This document shows positions 58,211 through 64,000 of a DNA stretch of 64,000 nt, piece after piece. Under the pieces are notes generated by a model. It worked only from the letters and a program-made list of their open reading frames with translations, was not told where the DNA came from and did not search any database. Both the position numbers and the translations under genes were made by a program. Within the stretch, counting starts at the first letter, position 1. The number at the start of each line of letters is the position of its first letter. The stretch covers positions 178,552 to 242,551 of the forward strand of contig CAZXUI010000001.1 of assembly GCA_964643885.1 (NCBI GenBank), in the 5' to 3' direction. Origin of the DNA: CAADGL01 sp964643885 (GTDB lineage: Bacteria > Planctomycetota > Phycisphaerae > UBA1845 > Fen-1342).

Positions 58211-58501
58211 CTACCAGCGCCGCCCGCGGTCTCCGCCGGGCCGGCCGCCGGCCGGACGCGGACGAGCCTCATTCACCTTCAGGGCACGGCCGCCGTAGTC
58301 CTTGCCGTCCAGCGCCGCGATGGCAGCCTGCGCCTCGTCGTTCGAGCTCATCTCGACGAAGCCGAAGCCCTTGCTCTGTCCCGTACTGCGGTCGGCGATC
58401 ACGCTCGCGCTCTGCACCGTCCCGTGCCCGGCGAAGAGCTCAAGCAGGTCGCTGCTGCTGACCTCGAACGAAAGATTTCCAACATACAATTTGCAACCCA
58501 T
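58211..58501 (-). CDS. RRM-type RNA-binding protein
   Basis: The 96-residue protein is a single RRM: RNP2 is KLYVGNLSF (residues 4-12), RNP1 is KGFGFVEM (44-51), and EAQAAIAALDGKDYGGRALKVNEARPR ends the fold, followed by a Gly/Arg-rich tail. Bacterial RRM proteins of this kind bind single-stranded RNA and are often cold-induced, acting as RNA chaperones. ATG at 58501 has AGGAGAA six bases upstream. About 470 bp without a gene lie upstream, so a long regulated leader is possible. It is the first gene of the minus-strand operon ending with the radical SAM enzyme. Confidence 0.92.
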   Translation of the reverse strand: MGCKLYVGNLSFEVSSSDLLELFAGHGTVQSASVIADRSTGQSKGFGFVEMSSNDEAQAAIAALDGKDYGGRALKVNEARPRPAGGRPGGDRGRRW

Positions 58502-58973
58502 GATCGTTCTCCTGCGGGCCCGTGGCCCGAGATTCCGCTGCTCAGCCCCCGCCGCGCATTCGGTGCGCACATCCGGCGCTCGATCCACCCCGCCCGCACG
58601 GCGGCCGGGCGGGCGGCCCACGATGCAGCCGGACGCGATCCTGTTTCCGATCGGGTGCCGACCGGACAGGCGAAACACCGTAAGGGGAAAGAGACATCGG
58701 GATGGTCGGGCTCACTAATCCGGTTGCGGCGTCGGCCGCGATTCGCCGCTGCCCGCTGCCGCACCAGCAGGACCGAACCTGCGCACGGCCGGGCACATAG
58801 TCATCAAACGCTCCTCGGTGACCAGTCCGGTTCGGGAGATTTCACCCACAACAGCGGGCGGGCCCTCGGGAAGAGGAGCGATCAGAGAAGGTCGTCACAG
58901 GCCGTATGCTATCGCAGTTTGCCCGGCCCGGCAACCGCGATTCCCACGATTCCACGCCGCTCGAGCCGCCGGA
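58502..58973. other. Region upstream of the RRM gene
   Basis: No gene is supported in these 472 bp; frames here are Arg/Pro-rich and lack ribosome sites. A short hairpin CGGGCC-CGT-GGCCCG at about 58514-58528 lies just upstream of the ribosome site of the RRM gene. The segment must contain that gene's promoter and leader, and the end of the transcript from 58974-60107. Confidence 0.35.
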
Positions 58974-60107
58974 TCACAGCCCCACCTGCCGCAGCAGCGG
59001 CGCCAGCTCCACCGGCCGGCCGCTGAGGGCGGATTCGCGCACGGCCGTCATCACGCAGACCGTCTCCAGACCCTCGGCCAGATCGGGCGAATTCGGCAGC
59101 TCGCGCTGGATGCAGTCGGCGAAGTAGTCCGCGTAGTTGGCGAACTCGCCGAAGTGCATGCCCTTGAGCTGGTGGTGAAAGTACCAGCCGGTCAGCTCGT
59201 GCTGATAGTCCTCGATCACCGCGCTGCCGTCGGCGTCCAGGTGCGTGAACTCGAGCTCGGGATATTTCGCCAGGCTCGTGCCGCGCTCGCCCATCAGCAG
59301 ACACTCGATATGAGCGCGGGCCGGCGTCAGCTCCGTGATGCCGTAGTTGCCGAGCACGCGGCCGATGCGGCCGTCGGCGGAGCGCAGATTCACAACGTAT
59401 GCGTCATAGCCCTTCACGCGATACTTGCGCCCGAGGGCGGTGTGCATGCCGTAGGCGTGCACCTGCTCGATGCGGCCGAGATACCAGCGGACGAGATCGA
59501 GCGGGTGACTGAGCCCCGCGAAGGCCCAGTCGGTCTGATCGAGCGCCCAGGGGCTCTTGTCATAGAACCAGTCCATGCGATGGTTGTAATGCGCGTCGAC
59601 CAGTTCGACCGGGCCGATCGCGCCCGCTTCGAACGCGGTCCGCTGCCGCCGAAACGGCTCGAAGAAGCGCGTGCTCTGGCCGACCATGAGCCGCCGGCCG
59701 GACTCTTTCTGAGCCGCAAGCAGCCGCGGCCCCGCGTCCAGGTCGTTGATCAGCGGCTTGGTGCAGAGCACGTGCTTGCCGGCGCGGAACGCCGCCTCGA
59801 TCTGCTCGGCGTGCAGGTTGTCCGGCGTGTAGATGGCGACGATGTCCACGTCGTCGCGCGCCAGCAGCGCGTCGAGCTGCTTCGTGAGGAAGATATCCTC
59901 CTGAACCTCGCGGGCCACCGCGAGCTTCTCATCCGCCAGGTCGCAGCCCGCCACCGCGCGGCACAGTCCCGTCTGTTGCAGGGCAACAAGCAGCGTGTGG
60001 CCCTCGTGCAGGCCGACGATCCCGAAGCCAAGCCGCTGCTCGGGCGGCAGAACCGCGTGCGAGGCGCGGCGGCCGACGACCGGCCGGCCGGTGGGAAGCA
60101 TCTTCAT
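58974..60107 (-). CDS. Gfo/Idh/MocA-family oxidoreductase
   Basis: The 377-residue protein has an N-terminal Rossmann fold (GFGIVGLHEGHTLLVALQ, VDIVAIYTPDNLHAEQIEAAFRAGKHVLCTKPLI). Here CTKPL replaces the usual CEKP, keeping the Lys that contacts NAD(P). A C-terminal alpha/beta domain follows with HYNHRMDWFYDKSPWALDQTDWAFAGLSHPLDLVRWYLG, where SHPLDLVR matches the sugar-binding GxHxxDxxR motif. Such enzymes oxidise or reduce sugars and inositols. It starts 49 bp after the sugar-binding lipoprotein gene on the same strand, so a role in using the transported sugar is likely. The substrate is unknown. Confidence 0.88.
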   Translation of the reverse strand: MKMLPTGRPVVGRRASHAVLPPEQRLGFGIVGLHEGHTLLVALQQTGLCRAVAGCDLADEKLAVAREVQEDIFLTKQLDALLARDDVDIVAIYTPDNLHAEQIEAAFRAGKHVLCTKPLINDLDAGPRLLAAQKESGRRLMVGQSTRFFEPFRRQRTAFEAGAIGPVELVDAHYNHRMDWFYDKSPWALDQTDWAFAGLSHPLDLVRWYLGRIEQVHAYGMHTALGRKYRVKGYDAYVVNLRSADGRIGRVLGNYGITELTPARAHIECLLMGERGTSLAKYPELEFTHLDADGSAVIEDYQHELTGWYFHHQLKGMHFGEFANYADYFADCIQRELPNSPDLAEGLETVCVMTAVRESALSGRPVELAPLLRQVGL

Positions 60108-60156
60108 CCTTCGCTCTCCTGCCGGCCGGCGTGCGGCGAGACGCGCGGCCGGTGTG

Positions 60157-61473
60157 CTATCGTTCCGCGACGCCGGCCTCGATCAGCCGGGCGGTGCGCC
60201 GCACCGCCTGCTCGACCGGCACGCCGGCGTTGAGGATATCCTCGAACATCTCGCGGCCCAGGTCCTCGCAGAAGGGGTAGCGCTCCACCCGCGCGCCCCA
60301 GGGTGCCCTCGCGTGCTTGACCTGCGCCAGAAAGGCGGCTTCCTGCGGGTTGGTCGCGTAGTGCTCGGCCGCGGCGCGGTTCGCCGAGATCGCCAGCCCG
60401 GTCGAGACGCGCTTGATCTGCACCTCAGTGCTGGTCATGTACTTGACGAACTCCCAGGCGAGCTGCGGATGCTTGGTGTCGCGCGTGACCGCCAGGCTGG
60501 TGCAGTAGATGACGGTCTCCTGCTTGCCGGTGTTCGTCGGCAGGCCGACCACGCCGATGTCCATCCCGTCGGAGCGATACTCGATCAGCGACCAGTGTCC
60601 GGTCAGGTGCATCGCCGCCCGGCCGGCGCGGAAGAGGTCGATGCCGGCGGCGGCGCTCTCGCGCAGGCTCGGCGCGGCGCGATGCTCGCGAATCAGGTCG
60701 ACCAGGAACCGGATCGCCTCCATCGATTGCGGACCGTCGAACCAGCCGACCGCATGCCGGCCGTCCGGGCTGAGTACATCGCCGCCGCTCAGCCACAGCC
60801 AGGGTACCCAGCCGGGCATCCAGTTCTGGAAATTGAAGCCGTAGCGCTGCGGCGCGGGCGAGTCCGGCGGAAACACGGTCAGCCGCTGACAGGCGTCGAG
60901 AAAATCGCCCCAACTCCAGCCGTCTTGCGGATAGGGCACGCCCGCCTCGTCGAAGATGCGCTTGTTGTAGAACATCACCATCGGCGTGAAGTCCAGCGGC
61001 ACGCCGTAGACGGCGTCGCCGCGCTGGGCGATGCGGTAGACCTCCGGGAAATAGCCCTCGGGCGAGAACTCCTCGTCCCCGGACATGAACGGGGCCAGAT
61101 CCAGCAGCGTCTCGTTGTTGATGAAGACGGCCGCCGACGACGCGTCCAGCTCCAGAATGTCCGGCGCGTTGCCCGACGCCATCATCAGCAGCAGCTTCGG
61201 CTCATACTGCCCGTGTCCGGGAATCGGCTCGATCCGCAGCCTGACGCCGGGATGTTGCCGCTCGAAGCCCTCGCGAATCTCGCGCTCGAGTCGCAGGAAA
61301 TTCGGGTCGTTGGCCGCGCCGGCCCGGTTGGCGAAGCGCAGAATAATCTGCGCCGGCGGCTCTTCAGCGTCGCCGCAGCCCGGCGGCCCGGCCGCCAGAG
61401 CCATCAGCAGCCCCGCCAGCCAGCCCCACAAGCGCACGCTGCGGTTGGGTCGATTCGTTCTCACGCCTCGCAT
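60157..61473 (-). CDS. Sugar ABC transporter substrate-binding lipoprotein
   Basis: The 438-residue protein has a signal sequence (VRLWGWLAGLLMALAAGPPGC) with a probable lipid-attachment Cys33 in an imperfect lipobox. The mature domain is of the family-1 solute-binding type (EIREGFERQHPGVRLRIEPIPGHGQYEPKLLLMMASGNAPDILELD; YGVPLDFTPMVMFYNKRIFDEAGVPYPQDGWSWGDFLDACQRL; MHLTGHWSL). It should capture a carbohydrate outside the membrane for an ABC importer, but the importer permeases are not in the window. It is co-directional with a Gfo/Idh/MocA oxidoreductase. The ATG at 61473 lacks a clear ribosome site; a GTG at 61464 is an alternative. Confidence 0.88.
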   Translation of the reverse strand: MRGVRTNRPNRSVRLWGWLAGLLMALAAGPPGCGDAEEPPAQIILRFANRAGAANDPNFLRLEREIREGFERQHPGVRLRIEPIPGHGQYEPKLLLMMASGNAPDILELDASSAAVFINNETLLDLAPFMSGDEEFSPEGYFPEVYRIAQRGDAVYGVPLDFTPMVMFYNKRIFDEAGVPYPQDGWSWGDFLDACQRLTVFPPDSPAPQRYGFNFQNWMPGWVPWLWLSGGDVLSPDGRHAVGWFDGPQSMEAIRFLVDLIREHRAAPSLRESAAAGIDLFRAGRAAMHLTGHWSLIEYRSDGMDIGVVGLPTNTGKQETVIYCTSLAVTRDTKHPQLAWEFVKYMTSTEVQIKRVSTGLAISANRAAAEHYATNPQEAAFLAQVKHARAPWGARVERYPFCEDLGREMFEDILNAGVPVEQAVRRTARLIEAGVAER

Positions 61474-61560
61474 GATAGCCGAGCCGCCGCCGCTTCTCAG
61501 CCGCGCGGCCGGCCGCGACTGCGACCGCGCCGGCGGTCGAGTAGAATCAGCGGCCGCACG

Positions 61561-62547
61561 ATGGCACAGATCGAGGTGGAGAACCTGAGCAAGACGTTCC
61601 GCGTGCCCGAGCGCGAGGCCGGACTGGCGGCGGCTTTCCGCGCTCTGCTCGTGCGGCGATACCGCGTCGTCGAAGCCGTCCGCGAGGTCAATCTCCGCAT
61701 CGAGGAGGGCGAGATCGTCGGCTTCCTCGGCCCCAACGGCGCCGGCAAGACGACCACGCTGAAGATGCTCACCGGCCTGTTGCACCCGACGGCCGGCTCC
61801 GCCACCGTGCTCGGGCATGTGCCCTGGCGGCGCGAGGCCCGCTACCTGCGGCGGATCAGCCTGGTCATGGGGCAGCGCAGCCAGCTCAACTGGGATCTGC
61901 CCGCGATCGACTCGTTCCTGGTGCACCTGGCCGTCTATGGCGTCGACCGGGCGGCCGGCCGGGCGACGATGGACGAGCTGGTCGAGCTGCTCGAGCTGGG
62001 CCAGGTGCTGCGCAAGCAGGTGCGGACGCTCTCGCTCGGCGAGCGGATGAAGTGCGAGCTGTGCCTCTCGCTGCTGCACCGGCCGCAGGTGCTCTTCCTG
62101 GACGAGCCGACGATCGGCGTGGACATCACCATGCAGGCGCGGATTCGGCAGTTCATCGCTGAATACAACCGCCGCTACCGCGCGACTGTCATCCTCACCA
62201 GTCACTACATGGCGGATGTGACGGCGCTGTGCCGCCGCGTGGTCGTCATCGACCACGGGCGGATTCTCTTCGACGGCCCGCTGGCGGGGCTGGCGGGCAA
62301 GCTCGCGCCGTTCAAAGTGATCGCGATCGACCTGGAGCGCGACGTCGACGGCTACCCGTTCGACGGGATCGGCGAAGTGCTCGCCCGCGAGCAGCGCAAG
62401 GTGACGCTGCGCGTGCCGAAGGAACGCTCGGCCGAGGTCACGTCGCGCGTGCTGGCGGAGCTGCCCGTGCTCGACCTGACCGTGCAGGACCCGCCCATCG
62501 AGGACGTGATCGGGCGCGTCTTCGCCGGTCAGGCGGGGGCCCAGTGA
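61561..62547 (+). CDS. ABC exporter ATP-binding protein
   Basis: The 328-residue protein has the Walker A GPNGAGKT (57-64), Q-loop MGQRSQLNWDLP, signature LSLGERMKCELCLSLL (157-172) and Walker B LFLDEPTIGVD. It then has the extra C-terminal region seen in ABC-2/viologen-type exporters (IAIDLERDVDG...VTLRVPKERSAEVTSRVLAELPVLDLTVQDPPIEDVIGRVF). The long insertion before Walker A (REAGLAAAFRALLVRRYRVVEAV) is typical of the group. The ATG starts exactly at 61561. Its stop overlaps the permease ATG (TGATG). It is divergent from the sugar-binding protein and probably unrelated to it. Confidence 0.92.
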   Translation: MAQIEVENLSKTFRVPEREAGLAAAFRALLVRRYRVVEAVREVNLRIEEGEIVGFLGPNGAGKTTTLKMLTGLLHPTAGSATVLGHVPWRREARYLRRISLVMGQRSQLNWDLPAIDSFLVHLAVYGVDRAAGRATMDELVELLELGQVLRKQVRTLSLGERMKCELCLSLLHRPQVLFLDEPTIGVDITMQARIRQFIAEYNRRYRATVILTSHYMADVTALCRRVVVIDHGRILFDGPLAGLAGKLAPFKVIAIDLERDVDGYPFDGIGEVLAREQRKVTLRVPKERSAEVTSRVLAELPVLDLTVQDPPIEDVIGRVFAGQAGAQ

Positions 62548-63350
62548 TGCGCTGGCTGCGGGCGATCGGAGCCATCTGGCGCATGTCGGCCGCGACGATG
62601 CTCCAGTACCGCGGCGAGATCGTGCTCTGGACCGTCTGGGGCATCGTCTATCCGGCCGTGGCGTTGGCGATGTGGAACGCGGCCCTGCGCGGCAGCGGCG
62701 AGCAGTCGCTGGCGGGCTACGGCTCGGCCCAGTTCGCGGGTTACTTTCTGCTCACGATGATCGTCAGCCACTTCACCGTCGCCTGGGATGCATACGAGTT
62801 CGGCTACCTCGTCCGCACCGGGCGGCTCTCGCCGCTGCTGCTGCGGCCGATCCTGCCGATCTGGCAGAGCATCGGCGACAACATCGGCTTCAAGTTCATC
62901 ACGCTGGTCGTACTCGTGCCGGTGTGGCTGCTCGTGGGCTGGATCGTCCGTCCGGCGTTCTCTGCGGATGCCGGCCAGATCGCGCTGGGCGTCGTGGCGA
63001 CGCTGCTGGCGGCGGCGCTCAATTACATCTGGGGCTACAACCTGGCGCTGCTGGCGTTCTGGACGACGCGGACGGATGCGCTGGCGGAGTTCTGGTTCGG
63101 CGGAACGCTGGTGTTCGGCGGGCGGCTGGCGCCGCTGGCGCTGCTGCCGGGTCCGCTGCAGTTTGTCGCGGCCGTGCTGCCGTTCAAGTGGATCGTCTGG
63201 TTTCCCGCCGCGCTGCTGCTGGGGGAGCTGTCTGCGTCTCAGGCGGCGTGGGGGCTGGCGGGCCAGGCGGGCTGGGTGGCGGGTGGCGTCGTGGTGTTCC
63301 GGCTGTTGTGGGGCCTGGGCCTGCGGCGCTATTCGGCGGTGGGGGCGTAG
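62547..63350 (+). CDS. ABC-2 family (DUF990-like) transporter permease
   Basis: The 267-residue protein has six hydrophobic helices. It begins IGAIWRMSAATMLQYRGEIVLWTVWGIVYPAVALAMW and continues with YFLLTMIVSHFTVAWDAYEFGYLVRTGRLSPLLLRPILPIWQSIGDNI, FWTTRTDALAEFW and PFKWIVWFPAALLLG. This is the pattern of DUF990 ABC-2 permeases that pair with the preceding ATPase. The coupling is by a TGATG overlap. These exporters often have two such permeases; only one is present before the window ends its coding part. The cargo is unknown. Confidence 0.88.
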   Translation: MRWLRAIGAIWRMSAATMLQYRGEIVLWTVWGIVYPAVALAMWNAALRGSGEQSLAGYGSAQFAGYFLLTMIVSHFTVAWDAYEFGYLVRTGRLSPLLLRPILPIWQSIGDNIGFKFITLVVLVPVWLLVGWIVRPAFSADAGQIALGVVATLLAAALNYIWGYNLALLAFWTTRTDALAEFWFGGTLVFGGRLAPLALLPGPLQFVAAVLPFKWIVWFPAALLLGELSASQAAWGLAGQAGWVAGGVVVFRLLWGLGLRRYSAVGA

Positions 63351-64000
63351 GGGGCGCGACAAATCCGGCCGGGGGGCCCGCGGGAAAATCTCTGTGATCG
63401 AAGGTCGCTTTGGGGAGAAAAAACATCTGTCGCAAGCGGGGTTCGGGCGATTCTTCGCGCGCCGGGTGCGCGGATTGACGCGCCGTTCGCGCGCTGGGTG
63501 CGCCGGATCGGGGCCGGCGCGCGCGAGAGGCTGCGAGGAGGGGGGTCAAATCAAGGTGGTCAAGCGCGCACATGACTTTGACCCCCCGGATTGTGGTTAT
63601 CGGGGCTTGACTTTCTAGAGGGACCAAGGTGAGGCATTGAGGGACCAAGAGATTGAGGGTTGAGGGGGGTCGGGACGAGGGGTGGGCGGCGGACCGGAGG
63701 GCGGGACCAACGGTTCAAGGCAGGGCGGGCGGGGCCGGCCGAAGGGGCGAGCCGGGCACTCGGCTATTGACTCGCACGCGCGGTCCGGATGTATCGTGGC
63801 ATCAATCGATCAGGAACCCGGGGGCGTTCGCCGTGCGGGGCCGCTCATCTGACAATCTTGTGACGCTCGCTGGGCCGCTGGGCCGCTGGACCGCTGGTCC
63901 ACTCGGCCGCTGGGCGCTGGGCCACTCGGCCGCTGGCCGCTGGGAGGCGGAGCGGCTGAGGCTCTGGGCCTGCGCGCGTAACCTCTTTTCATGTAAAGAC
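63351..64000. repeat. Non-coding tail of the window with inverted and tandem repeats
   Basis: No gene is visible in 650 bp. An 11-bp perfect inverted repeat GGGGGGTCAAA (63540-63550)/TTTGACCCCCC (63577-63587) may end the exporter transcript. GAGGGACCAAG occurs twice (63618-63628, 63639-63649). From 63867 to 63944 about ten 7-8-bp units of CCGCTGGG/CCACTCGG type run in tandem. Confidence 0.6.

Noticed and set aside
58542..58796. Short minus-strand frames upstream of the RRM gene
   Set aside because: Arg/Cys/Gly-rich products without ribosome sites; probably leader or intergenic sequence.

Overview
The window is a 64 kb, very GC-rich (roughly 70 percent), densely packed bacterial chromosome segment. 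Several things point to a member of the Planctomycetota: two ECF-sigma/Ser-Thr-kinase gene pairs, a secreted protein ending in dockerin-like repeats, a CPDCGYDLRG-type zinc-ribbon membrane protein, many large TPR proteins, a PQQ-type propeller protein, and interspersed intergenic hairpin repeats including the 'PYGRGS'-encoding type. The class cannot be resolved from this sequence. No tRNA, rRNA, insertion sequence, prophage or CRISPR array was seen.

Layout. 0-14 kb: the 3' end of gatA, dtd, a PQQ-like propeller protein, rarD, a coiled-coil protein, a LarA-family racemase homologue, glpX, an HD-GYP/PilZ protein, typA, and a sat-nrnA pair (sulfate activation plus probable pAp/nanoRNA hydrolysis). 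14-24 kb: two sigma-kinase signalling pairs flanking secreted EF-hand and dockerin proteins, then a lipoprotein and a Nudix hydrolase that seems to start at CTG. 24-29 kb: the translation cluster infB-ylxP-rbfA, followed by a degenerate HhH-GPD-like protein with a basic tail. 29-38 kb: a giant TPR protein, kdsD, fapA-like, a WecA/MraY-type transferase and two crotonase-fold enzymes. 38-51 kb: DinB-like, a cysteine dioxygenase, a secreted protein, miaB, a TPR protein, a kinase-phosphatase pair, ispH, pcm and lepA. 50.3-51.4 kb: a less GC-rich, TA-like pair (unknown protein plus VapC-type PIN toxin). 51.7-64 kb: membrane proteins, a lysyl-endopeptidase-like protease, a six-gene minus-strand operon (RRM protein, two cysteine-less IscA/HesB-like paralogues, two other small proteins, a cobalamin-type radical SAM enzyme), a sugar-binding lipoprotein with a Gfo/Idh/MocA oxidoreductase, and an ABC exporter.

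Two features cut across the window. First, every convergent intergenic gap longer than about 90 bp (six of six) carries hairpin or short tandem repeats; very short convergent gaps and ordinary tandem or divergent gaps do not carry these families. Second, several genes lack a Shine-Dalgarno site and instead have a TATA(A/C)T-like hexamer 6-10 nt before the start codon, suggesting leaderless transcripts. The best candidates for something undescribed are the six-gene operon at 54983-58501, the PIN-toxin pair at 50342-51444, and the HhH-GPD-like/H1-tail protein.
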